Shown here: one piece after another, positions 16,534 to 23,667 of the stretch
Layout: each line of letters opens with the position of its first letter
How positions within the stretch are numbered: the stretch's first letter is position 1
Assembly (NCBI GenBank): GCA_964617995.1
Contig: CAZTXD010000009.1
Location: 1 to 47,236, forward strand
Source of the DNA: CAZTXD01 sp964617995
GTDB lineage: Bacteria > Actinomycetota > Acidimicrobiia > Spongiisociales > ZC4RG35
Direction of reading: 5' to 3'
Length of the DNA stretch: 47,236 bases
Position numbers and translations under genes: made by a program
Notes under the pieces: generated by a model
Seen by the model: the letters and a program-made list of their open reading frames with translations, nothing else
Databases searched by the model: none
What the model was told of the DNA's origin: nothing

Positions 16534-17040
16534 GTGTTCGTCGACTTCTCGATCGAGGTGTCCCTGCCCGAGGGCAGGGCGGCCGCGCTGTTGATATCCA
16601 ACTCCACCGAGATGGAGGGGATGGGCGCGGCTGCCTACCGCCGGGGCGAGCAGCTGAGAAGCCGCGTCGGCCCCGGAGGCATCCTGGCCAAAGAGATCGC
16701 CATCACCCTCGACCCGCCGTCTATGTCACGCCGTGGTGTCGTCATTCCGCTGAGATGGAGGGCGACCGGAGCCGAGATACTCTTTCCCAGCCTGGAGGGC
16801 GAGCTCATCGTGGAACCGGCCGGCACCTCTACTTCGACCCTCCGCATCCAGGCGACATATCGCCCGCCACTGGGGCCGTTGGGCACCCTGGTCGACCGGA
16901 TGGTCCTCGCCCCGCTCGCCCGGGCCACCGTCGCCGACTGGGTGGAGCGCATCGGGAGCTGGCTGGAGTCGAAAGACACCGACTCATTCGAGGGGGAGGG
17001 AGACCTCCACCACCGTGCCGGCACCGAGCACCGAGCGTAA
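16534..17040 (+). CDS. SRPBCC-like small protein of unknown function
   Basis: The 168-residue product resembles a START/SRPBCC fold. It has an opening strand VDFSIEVSLP, alternating strands such as KEIAITLDPP and GVVIPLRWRATG, and a final long helix LGTLVDRMVLAPLARATVADWVERIGSWLE, the usual closing helix of polyketide-cyclase-like proteins. No catalytic residues can be named. It has no signal peptide. The GTG at 16534 has no strong ribosome site. The last 19 codons overlap the end of the histidine kinase gene on the other strand by 57 bases, so the two messages would be antisense at their 3' ends. Confidence 0.6.
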   Translation: MFVDFSIEVSLPEGRAAALLISNSTEMEGMGAAAYRRGEQLRSRVGPGGILAKEIAITLDPPSMSRRGVVIPLRWRATGAEILFPSLEGELIVEPAGTSTSTLRIQATYRPPLGPLGTLVDRMVLAPLARATVADWVERIGSWLESKDTDSFEGEGDLHHRAGTEHRA

Positions 17041-18096
17041 CGAGACATTCCCCCCCAGCCTCGACGCCCTCGCCTCCAGGTTCTCCAGACCCATCCCCCG
17101 CTTCACCGATGCCGGGCTGAATCCCTTTCCCTGATCGACCACTGAGAGAACGAGGCGGTCGGCCAGCATCTCGGCGCTGACGTCCACCACCCCGGTACCG
17201 GAGTGACGCAGGGCATTGGATACCGCCTCGCCCACCAGGGGCATCACCTCCGCCGCCAGCTCCGGTGCGAGCTCCAGCTCGGAAGGCTTCACCGAGACGA
17301 ACACGGCCACCTGGTAAGCGTTGGCGAGCTGGGAGGTGAGGGCCACCAGCTCCTCCTCGAAACGGGATCTCTGGCCCCGCCTGCCCAAATCCGAGACGAT
17401 GCGACGCAGAGCCTCGATGGTGCCGTCGATCCGGTCGACCGCCGAGTCGAGGGAAGCCGCCGCGTCATCATCGTCGGTCGTGAGGGCGAGGCCCTGCAGC
17501 TCGAGGCCCGTGGCGAACAGGTCCTGGATGATCGAGTCGTGCAGATCTCTCCCGATCCTTTCCCGGTCCTCGATCACCGCCAGACGGGCCAGACGGGACC
17601 GGAGCCGGGTAGTGGCCACGGCCGCCCCGGCGATCGCGGCCAGAGCACCCACCACCACCTCGTCCTCTTCGGTGAACCCCTCGTCCTTCTCGGTCAGGTA
17701 GAGGTTGCCGAAGGCGTCCTCGCTGGTGCCGACCGGAACGCCGAGGAATGTCTCCATGGGAGGGTGATGCTCGGGGAAGCCGACCGAGTCGGGATGGTCT
17801 GAGATCCTCTCCAGACGGATGGTGGCCCGGTGACGGATGAGAGTTCCCAGCACACCCCTCCCCTCGGGGAGGTGTCCGATCATCCTCACGACCTCGTCTT
17901 CGATCCCGCGGTGGACGAACTCGATCAAAGTGCCGTGCTCGCCGATCACCCCCAGGGCGGCGTACTGGGCTCCGGTGGTGTCACGCGCCGTCTCGACGAG
18001 ACGGCCGAGGAGGTTCTCGAGCTGGGCAATGCCCACCACATCCGCCGCCGCCTCGGTGAGCGCCTTGAAACGGTCGACGGGGATCTGCCCTGACAT
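16984..18096 (-). CDS. GAF-domain sensor histidine kinase, DosS/DevS-like
   Basis: This 370-residue soluble kinase has one GAF domain (about 20-160), a HisKA_3 dimerisation region with the phosphorylated histidine H186 in ERIGRDLHDSIIQDLF, and a HATPase domain with N294 in GEAVSNALRHSG and DQGKGF. In the GAF domain, GFPEHHPPMETFLGVPV followed by FGNLYLTEK closely resembles the DosS/DosT haem-binding GAF, where this segment carries the haem ligand. Sensing of O2, NO or redox state is therefore likely, though unproven. It has one GAF domain rather than the two in mycobacterial DosS. It is divergent from the response regulator gene 43 bases away. TAGCCT lies 8 bases before the ATG. Confidence 0.9.
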   Translation of the reverse strand: MSGQIPVDRFKALTEAAADVVGIAQLENLLGRLVETARDTTGAQYAALGVIGEHGTLIEFVHRGIEDEVVRMIGHLPEGRGVLGTLIRHRATIRLERISDHPDSVGFPEHHPPMETFLGVPVGTSEDAFGNLYLTEKDEGFTEEDEVVVGALAAIAGAAVATTRLRSRLARLAVIEDRERIGRDLHDSIIQDLFATGLELQGLALTTDDDDAAASLDSAVDRIDGTIEALRRIVSDLGRRGQRSRFEEELVALTSQLANAYQVAVFVSVKPSELELAPELAAEVMPLVGEAVSNALRHSGTGVVDVSAEMLADRLVLSVVDQGKGFSPASVKRGMGLENLEARASRLGGNVSLRSVLGAGTVVEVSLPLE

Positions 18097-18104
18097 CGAC
18101 GTGG

Positions 18105-18130
18105 AGGCTACCGCAGGTGCCCACTACTCT
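18105..18130. promoter_or_regulatory. Divergent -10 elements between kinase and response regulator
   Basis: TAGCCT (18110-18105, minus) lies 8 bases before the kinase ATG, and TACTCT (18125-18130, plus) 9 bases before the regulator ATG. Both transcripts would be leaderless or nearly so. Confidence 0.4.
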
Positions 18131-18139
18131 CAGGGTGCG

Positions 18140-18796
18140 ATGACACGAGTGCTCCTGGTAGACGATCACGAGGTCGTGCGTCGCGGTCTCGCCGCCATGC
18201 TGAGCAGCCACGAAGACATCGACGTCGTCGGGGAAGCAGGGTCCGCCGATGAGGCGCTGCGCAGGGCGGGGATGGACGAACCGGACGTCGTCGTGATGGA
18301 CGTGCGCATGCCGGAGCAGTCGGGAATCGAGGCATGCCGTGACATCCTGGCGGCATTCCCCGACATCAAGGTGCTGATGCTCACGTCCTACGCCGACGAG
18401 GAGGCTCTGATGGCGTCGATCATGGCGGGCGCATCGGGCTACGTCCTCAAGCGTGTCAAGGGCGACGACCTTATCGAAGATATCCGCAAGGTGGCCCGGG
18501 GCGAGTCCCTCCTCGACCCGACCATGGTGGAGCGCCTCTTCGACCGCCTCCGTCACGGCGCCCGGGACGACCCCAAGCTCGCCCGGCTGACCGACCAGGA
18601 GCGGATCATCGTCGGGCACATCGCCGACGGTCTGACCAACCGCCAGATATCCGAGCAGATGTTCCTGGCGGAGAAGACCGTGAAGAACTACGTGTCGACG
18701 GTGCTGTCGAAGATGGGGATGAGCAACCGCAGCGAGGCCGCCGCCTACGTCGCCCGCCTCGAAGGAGAGCAGGCCGCTGACCCCGAGGAGTGGTAG
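18140..18796 (+). CDS. NarL/LuxR-family response regulator, DosR/DevR-like
   Basis: The 218-residue regulator has a receiver domain (1-120) with the acidic pair in LLVDDHE, the phosphorylated aspartate in VVVMDVRMPEQSG, threonine in MLTSYADE and lysine in YVLKRVKGDD. A LuxR-type helix-turn-helix follows (about 145-205) with LTDQERIIVGHIADGLTNRQISEQMFLAEKTVKNYVSTVLSKMGM. The LAEKTVKNYVS recognition helix is nearly that of mycobacterial DevR. The ATG at 18140 is supported by the receiver start; the frame is open further upstream but overlaps the kinase. It should be phosphorylated by the divergent kinase. Confidence 0.92.
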   Translation: MTRVLLVDDHEVVRRGLAAMLSSHEDIDVVGEAGSADEALRRAGMDEPDVVVMDVRMPEQSGIEACRDILAAFPDIKVLMLTSYADEEALMASIMAGASGYVLKRVKGDDLIEDIRKVARGESLLDPTMVERLFDRLRHGARDDPKLARLTDQERIIVGHIADGLTNRQISEQMFLAEKTVKNYVSTVLSKMGMSNRSEAAAYVARLEGEQAADPEEW

Positions 18797-18834
18797 CCCC
18801 CACGTCGCCGGCCCGGGGGCGTTACTGTCAGCCC

Positions 18835-19290
18835 ATGGATGAGCTCACACCCCGGGAGAGCTTTCGGCTGCTGACCGAGACGATGGTGGCACATATCGGA
18901 GTCGTCTCCGATGGGGAGCCCTACGTGTCGCCGATCTCGTATGTGATGATCGACGACGCCATCTACATCCGGACGACGCCGGGTCGCCGCACGGAGGCGA
19001 TCGCCGCCAATCCGAGGATCTGCCTGGAGATATCAGACCTCGACCACGAGACGGGCGTCTGGCGGTCGGTCATCGTGTGGGGAGACGCCGAGGAGGTGGA
19101 CGACGATGGTCTGTCGGAGCAGGTCGTCATGGCCCTCCTCGAAAAGTACCGCTCCATCATGGGCTCGCCGCTCAACCCCGGTGACCGCCTGGCCGAACCC
19201 GACCTGATCCTGAGGATCCCGATCGGGGACATGAGCGGCCGAAGCTCCGGGAGCCTCTTCAGCACGCGGACCCGTCCCGGACGGCTGTGA
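18835..19290 (+). CDS. Pyridoxamine 5'-phosphate oxidase-like (split-barrel flavin) protein
   Basis: The 151-residue protein has the small split-barrel fold of the PNPOx/Nim family: AHIGVVSDGEPYVSPISYVMIDDAIYIRTTPGRRTEAIAANPRICLEISD, then WRSVIVWGDAEEV. Such proteins bind FMN or F420 and often reduce nitro compounds or other small substrates. The substrate is unknown. TACTGT lies exactly 6 bases before the ATG at 18835 and there is no ribosome site, so transcription seems separate from the response regulator and leaderless. In mycobacteria DosR controls several flavin or nitroreductase-like proteins, so control by the neighbouring regulator is plausible but inferred. Confidence 0.82.
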   Translation: MDELTPRESFRLLTETMVAHIGVVSDGEPYVSPISYVMIDDAIYIRTTPGRRTEAIAANPRICLEISDLDHETGVWRSVIVWGDAEEVDDDGLSEQVVMALLEKYRSIMGSPLNPGDRLAEPDLILRIPIGDMSGRSSGSLFSTRTRPGRL

Positions 19291-19310
19291 GGCGGCTCTA
19301 GTCTGAGCCG

Positions 19311-20786
19311 ATGACGACGCCCTCGGGCCTTCTGGAGCTCAAATCGACGCAGGGACGCTGGGTCCTGGCGACGACCGTGATGGGAACCGGCGTGGTCATG
19401 CTCAACAGCACCGACGTCTCGGTGGCGCTCCCTTCCCTCGAGGCCGAGCTCGGAGCGGGGGTGGCGGCCCTCCAATGGATCCTCAACGGATACATGCTCA
19501 CCCTGGCGGCTCTGATCCTGGTCGGTGGATCCCTCGGCGACCGGTACGGACGCCGCCGCATCTACATGCTCGGTGTCGGCTGGTTCGCGATGGCTTCCCT
19601 GGGATGTGCCCTCGCCCCCTCCGTCTCCTGGCTCGTCGCCGCTCGTATCCTCCAGGGGGTGGGAGCCGCCCTGCTGACACCCGGGAGCCTCGCCATCATC
19701 CAGTCCTGCTACCGCCCCGACGACCGACCGACCGCCATCGGCGCATGGGCGGGCCTGACCGGCATCGCCGCCGCCATCGGACCGCTCGTGGGCGGAGCCC
19801 TCGTCGACTCTCTCGGCTGGCGGTGGATCTTCGCGCTCCCGGTGCCGCTGGCGGTGGCTGCCATCTGGACGGCCCGCAGCCACGTTCCCGAATCCCGTGA
19901 GCCGGACGACGGCCCACTCGACGTCCTCGGTGCGGTGCTCGCCGTTGTAGCCCTGGGCGGCATCAGCTACGCGATCATCGCCGTCCCCGATCGGGGCTGG
20001 ACCCCGATCGCGTTGACGGCGATTGTCGCCGGAGCAGGAGCGACGGCGGCGTTCATCGTCCGGGAGCGCTCCATCTCCCATCCGATGCTGCCCTTCGGGG
20101 TGTTCTCGTCCCGCCAGTTCACGGCCGCCAACGCCATCACGCTGGTCGTCTTCGCCGCCCTCGGGGGAGTCTTCTTCCTCCTGGTCGTCCACCTCCAGAC
20201 GGTGCTGGGGTATTCGGCGATGGGAGCAGGAGCAGCCACCATGCCGATCATGGCTCTCCTTCTGCTGGGGTCCCCTGCCGCCGGGCGGCTCGCCACCCGC
20301 ATCGGCCCGCGGGTTCCGCTCACCGTCGGCCCGCTCCTCCTCGGCGCCGGCATGCTCATGATGGGGGCCATCGGGGCCGATGCAGCCTATGTGACCGGCG
20401 TGCTGCCGGCATTGGTCGTGTTCGGCATGGGACTGACCGTCACGGTCACGCCGGTCACAGCCACAGTCCTGGCCGCGGTGGACGACCGGCACGCGGGCCT
20501 TGCCTCGGGGGTCAACAATGCCGTCGCCCGAACGGCCCAGCTACTGGCAGTGGCAGCGCTGCCCGTGGCGGCAGGACTGGGAGGAGGCGACTTCATCGAT
20601 CCGACCGCCTTCGCCCGCGGCTTCGGTGTGGCGATGGCCATCGCCGCAGCCTTGTCCTTCGTAGGCGGGGCGATCTCATGGCTCTACATCCGCTCCGATC
20701 TACTGGCGGAGGCTCCCGAGCTCGAGGCACTCGACCAGCGGCACTGCGGGGTGGAAGCACCGCCCACCCTCCCTACGTCACGATGA
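19311..20786 (+). CDS. MFS drug exporter, DHA2 (EmrB/QacA) family, 14 TM
   Basis: The 491-residue membrane protein begins with an N-terminal helix containing STDVSVALPSLEAELGA and carries GDRYGRRRIYMLG (motif A) and the motif C region TGIAAAIGPLVGGALVDSLGWRWIFALPVP. Length and about 14 hydrophobic segments fit proton-driven multidrug exporters of the DHA2 class. TAGTCT lies 6 bases before the ATG, so its own leaderless promoter is likely. Its stop overlaps the start of the cation exporter (ATGA), showing coupled translation. The substrate is unknown. Confidence 0.9.
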   Translation: MTTPSGLLELKSTQGRWVLATTVMGTGVVMLNSTDVSVALPSLEAELGAGVAALQWILNGYMLTLAALILVGGSLGDRYGRRRIYMLGVGWFAMASLGCALAPSVSWLVAARILQGVGAALLTPGSLAIIQSCYRPDDRPTAIGAWAGLTGIAAAIGPLVGGALVDSLGWRWIFALPVPLAVAAIWTARSHVPESREPDDGPLDVLGAVLAVVALGGISYAIIAVPDRGWTPIALTAIVAGAGATAAFIVRERSISHPMLPFGVFSSRQFTAANAITLVVFAALGGVFFLLVVHLQTVLGYSAMGAGAATMPIMALLLLGSPAAGRLATRIGPRVPLTVGPLLLGAGMLMMGAIGADAAYVTGVLPALVVFGMGLTVTVTPVTATVLAAVDDRHAGLASGVNNAVARTAQLLAVAALPVAAGLGGGDFIDPTAFARGFGVAMAIAAALSFVGGAISWLYIRSDLLAEAPELEALDQRHCGVEAPPTLPTSR

Positions 20787-21682
20787 CCTCCTCCGCCCCG
20801 GCACAGCGCTCGGGATCCCGGCACCGGCGCCGGCTGGCGCTCGTCCTCGGCCTCGTCACCACTGTGATGGTGGCCGAGATCGTCGGCGGGCTGTGGACGG
20901 GTTCACTCGCCCTCCTCTCCGACGGCGGGCACATGGCCACCGACGCCCTGGGGCTCGGCATGGCCATGGCTGCCATCGTGGTGGCCGATCGCAGCTCCGC
21001 TGGTGATCAGCGGACCTACGGGTTGTACAGGGTCGAGATCCTCGCCGCCCTCGCCAACGCGGTGGTGCTGTTCGGAGTGGCCGGCTACGTGCTCTATGAA
21101 GCCGTCCGGCGCTTGCAGGCGCCGGCTCCGATGATGACGGGGCCGGTGCTGGCCATCGCCACCGTCGGCCTCATCGTGAACATCTTCGGGTGGAGGATGC
21201 TCCGGTCCGGGTCCCGGGAATCGATCAACATAGAGGGTGCCTATCTCGAGGTCCTGGCCGATCTCGTCGGCTCGGTCGGGGTGATCGCAGCGGCGCTGGT
21301 GGTCCGCTACACCGGATGGCTCTACGCCGATCCGCTGGTGGGAGCTGCCATCGCCGTGTTCATACTGCCCAGGGCATGGCGTCTCGGCACCAAGGCGGTC
21401 CGTATCCTCGTCCAGGCAGCTCCCGACGACGTCGATCTCGGCGCGCTGCGCGACGATCTCTCTGCCATCCGCGGGGTGATCGACGTCCACGATCTCCACG
21501 TCTGGACGCTCACCTCGGACATGAACGTCGCCTCGGTCCACCTGATGACGCCGGAAGGAGTTGATCCTCATCACGTCCTCGACGAGGCCCGTCAGCTGCT
21601 CCAGGAGAGCTACGCCATCGGCCATGCCACCCTCCAGGTCGAACCCGAGACCCATGTCGGCTGCACGGAGATGACCTGGTGA
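20783..21682 (+). CDS. Cation diffusion facilitator (CzcD/ZitB-like metal exporter)
   Basis: The 299-residue protein has six transmembrane segments and a C-terminal cytoplasmic metal-binding domain (about 210-290) with HDLHVWTLTSDMNVASVHL. The first half of the transport site is normal: LLSDGGHMATDALGLG in TM2. In TM5 the usual H-x-x-x-D is E-x-x-x-D (GAYLEVLADLVGSVGV), which may alter metal preference. The common His-rich loop between TM4 and TM5 is missing. It exports Zn or a similar divalent cation from the cytoplasm in exchange for protons. The ATG overlaps the stop of the MFS gene by 4 bases; the longer upstream frame is disregarded. Confidence 0.9.
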   Translation: MTSSAPAQRSGSRHRRRLALVLGLVTTVMVAEIVGGLWTGSLALLSDGGHMATDALGLGMAMAAIVVADRSSAGDQRTYGLYRVEILAALANAVVLFGVAGYVLYEAVRRLQAPAPMMTGPVLAIATVGLIVNIFGWRMLRSGSRESINIEGAYLEVLADLVGSVGVIAAALVVRYTGWLYADPLVGAAIAVFILPRAWRLGTKAVRILVQAAPDDVDLGALRDDLSAIRGVIDVHDLHVWTLTSDMNVASVHLMTPEGVDPHHVLDEARQLLQESYAIGHATLQVEPETHVGCTEMTW

Positions 21683-21727
21683 CCCGACCGAACTCCGAGG
21701 GCTCGGTCCGGTTGCCGTCGGATCGTC

Positions 21728-22906
21728 ATGCCGGGCGATAGGACTTCCAGCATGGCAAGCGCCGTGTCCGGATCGGCTCTCACGGCGATCACCTGCGGAC
21801 TCGCCCTGGCCGCCCTGCCCGTGTTCCTGGTGGGTGGCCTCGCCGTCCAGATCCGATCCGATCTGGGACTGACCGAGACCCAGCTGGGGGCTGCGGTGAC
21901 CCTCACCTTCGTAGTCGGGGGCCTCAGCGCCTCTCTCGGCGGCAGGCTGTCCGACCGAATGGGGGCGAGAGCCTCCGTCCTCACCGGAGCCGCCCTGGCC
22001 TCGCTGGCGCTGGTGGGCATCTCCCTTCTCGGTTCGAGCTGGGGAACCCTCGCCGTCTTCCTGGGAGTGGCCGGCACCTCGTTCGCTTTCGTCGATCCCG
22101 GGCTGGCCATCGTCATCACCAGGACGATGCCGGCCGACAGGCACGGGCTGGCCTTCGGCCTGAAGGAGGCGGCGATACCCACCGCCACCTTGTTCGCCGG
22201 GTTGGCCGTTCCTGCCGTGGCACTCACCCTGGGGTGGAGATGGGCGTTCGCGGTCGGCGTGATCCCCCTGGCGGGTCTGCTTGCTTTCCTGCCCCGGCTG
22301 GAGCTGGGCCCGGTGAGGTTGCCGGGGCCGAATCCGGAGTGGCCACTCCCGCCCGCCCGGCGGGCGGTGGTGGCTGTGGCCGTGGCGGCGGCTCTCGGGT
22401 CGGCGGCCTCGGCCGGTATCGGGGTCTTCCTCACCGAGAGCGCGGTGGCCATGGGGCTACGACCCGGGCCTGCCGGACTGCTCCTGGCGGCAGGCAGCAT
22501 CGGCGGGATCGTCACCCGGGTCTACACCGGAATGAGGGCGGACCGCAACGGCGGACCCCAGGTCGGCTTCATCGCCGGGATGCTGGCAACGGGCGCCCTA
22601 TCGATGGCCACGGTTGCCGTCGGCCCGACACCGCTTCTGGTGGTCGGCACGCTGGGAGCGTTCGCCGGTGGATGGGGATGGTCGGGGCTGTTCTTCCTGT
22701 CCCTGGTCAGGGCCACCCCGGCCACGCCGGGAGCGGCCGCCGGCATTGGCCTCACCGGGCTGGCGTTCGGCAACGCCCTAGGGCCACTGGCGTTCGGGGC
22801 GACGGCCCAGGCTCTCTCCTTTCGGTCCGCGTGGGCGGGCGCCGCCCTCCTGGCGGCCCTCGGCGCGGCCCTCATGCTGTGGGCCCGTCCGGCCTTCGAC
22901 CGCTGA
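21728..22906 (+). CDS. MFS transporter, 12 TM, unknown substrate
   Basis: The 392-residue protein has about 12 hydrophobic segments. An MFS motif A appears after TM2 as GGRLSDRMGARASVLTGAAL, and RADRNGGPQVGF after TM8 is its second-half counterpart. The overall pattern resembles the CynX/NimT-type or general anion porter groups rather than drug exporters. The start could be the ATG at 21728 or at 21752; neither has a clear ribosome site. It follows the cation exporter after 45 bases and may belong to the same transcript. Its stop forms part of an inverted repeat next to an assembly gap. Confidence 0.8.
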   Translation: MPGDRTSSMASAVSGSALTAITCGLALAALPVFLVGGLAVQIRSDLGLTETQLGAAVTLTFVVGGLSASLGGRLSDRMGARASVLTGAALASLALVGISLLGSSWGTLAVFLGVAGTSFAFVDPGLAIVITRTMPADRHGLAFGLKEAAIPTATLFAGLAVPAVALTLGWRWAFAVGVIPLAGLLAFLPRLELGPVRLPGPNPEWPLPPARRAVVAVAVAAALGSAASAGIGVFLTESAVAMGLRPGPAGLLLAAGSIGGIVTRVYTGMRADRNGGPQVGFIAGMLATGALSMATVAVGPTPLLVVGTLGAFAGGWGWSGLFFLSLVRATPATPGAAAGIGLTGLAFGNALGPLAFGATAQALSFRSAWAGAALLAALGAALMLWARPAFDR

Positions 22907-23050
22907 TCCCGTTTTGGCGGCGCGCATGAGCGGGCTAGGGCGCCATAGATTCGCGCCACACGGCTGGGGGGGGGGTCGGGGGCGGGGGCGGGGNNNNNNN
23001 NNNGCATCGAATGCGCGCTATAGCGCGCATTCGATGCGCGAAAACGGGAT
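22906..23050. repeat. Inverted-repeat/G-rich structure around an assembly gap
   Basis: ATCCCGTTTT (22906-22915) and AAAACGGGAT (23041-23050) form a 10-bp inverted repeat. Inside it are a G-rich strand with four runs of 4-10 G (22966-22993), ten N (22994-23003), and a perfect palindrome (23004-23037) with arms of 17 bases, GCATCGAATGCGCGCTA and its complement. It separates two converging genes, so it may be a terminator or REP-like element. G-quadruplex potential may explain the gap. The true sequence in the gap is unknown. Confidence 0.6.
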
Positions 23051-23056
23051 GAGTGG

Positions 23057-23470
23057 CTAGTCGGCGGCGGGGACGTGAGCGACCGGGACCTCGACCTCCC
23101 TCTCGATGCGGCTCACAACGTCGAGCTTGAGCCAGCGGGAAGCGCCCGTGGACAGGGTCGAGACGATCACCTCGTCCCATCGGTTCTGGTTGAAGGCATC
23201 GGCCACGGCATAGACCGGGTTGGGATCACCCACGGTCACCTCCTCCAGTTGGATCCCGTCCGAGTCGAGTAAGCGACGTGCCCGCTCCCCCGCTTCCCTG
23301 GCCACAGCCTCGGATTCTCCGTGGGTCCATCCGGCCAGGTGCTCGACGGGAGTAGCCGGGACCACCAGGGCGAACTTCGCCTCCGGGTCCCTGCGCACGA
23401 GATCGCCCAAGGCCGCTCGAAGCTCGGCGCTGTCGGCCGTCTGGTGAGCAACGATGAGATATCGGGCCAT
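23057..23470 (-). CDS. Small Usp-like alpha/beta protein
   Basis: The 137-residue protein starts MARYLIVAHQTADSAELRAAL and alternates strands and helices: AKFALVVPATP, QLEEVTVGDPNPVYAVADAF, DEVIVSTLSTGASRWLKLDVVSRIE and VEVPVAHVPA. The last part has the shape of the Usp nucleotide loop, and the whole resembles single-domain universal-stress-like proteins of actinobacteria. A nucleotide-binding or stress role is a guess. The gene has TAGGTT 8 bases before its ATG. It is transcribed towards the repeat structure and diverges from the lyase-like gene. Confidence 0.65.
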   Translation of the reverse strand: MARYLIVAHQTADSAELRAALGDLVRRDPEAKFALVVPATPVEHLAGWTHGESEAVAREAGERARRLLDSDGIQLEEVTVGDPNPVYAVADAFNQNRWDEVIVSTLSTGASRWLKLDVVSRIEREVEVPVAHVPAAD

Positions 23471-23525
23471 CGACTCTCAACCTAGCCCACCAGCGGTGGT
23501 CTTGATCGCTTACCCGGGCGTTGGA

Positions 23526-23640
23526 GGAAACACCGGGGAAATGTGATGTCGCGGGCAGCACTCAAGCCCTGACCAGAAGGTTACGACATAGAAGTGTGAG
23601 CGATGTGCTGAAAGAAGACAAGGAAACACCGGGGAACCTC
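23526..23640 (+). promoter_or_regulatory. Structured leader with a duplicated 15-base motif
   Basis: GGAAACACCGGGGAA occurs twice (23526-23540 and 23622-23636). Between the copies, a compact three-way junction can be drawn. TGTCG (23547-23551) pairs with CGACA (23584-23588) and encloses GGGC/GCCC (23553-23556 with 23566-23569) and TGACC-AGAA-GGTTA (23570-23583). The second motif copy can form CCGGGG/CCCCGG with sequence just before the gene. I do not recognise a known riboswitch class. It lies 28-142 bases upstream of the start at 23668. Confidence 0.4.
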
Positions 23641-23667
23641 CGCCCCGGCCATTACGTTGCCACCCGG

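Noticed and set aside
18963..20492. 509-codon minus-strand frame opposite the MFS exporter
   Set aside because: Arg/Gly/His/Asp-rich, no recognisable domain; the plus strand has a clear 14-TM transporter.
23526..23640. c-di-GMP or c-di-AMP riboswitch
   Set aside because: The hallmark sequences of these classes are not present; only a generic structured leader can be claimed.
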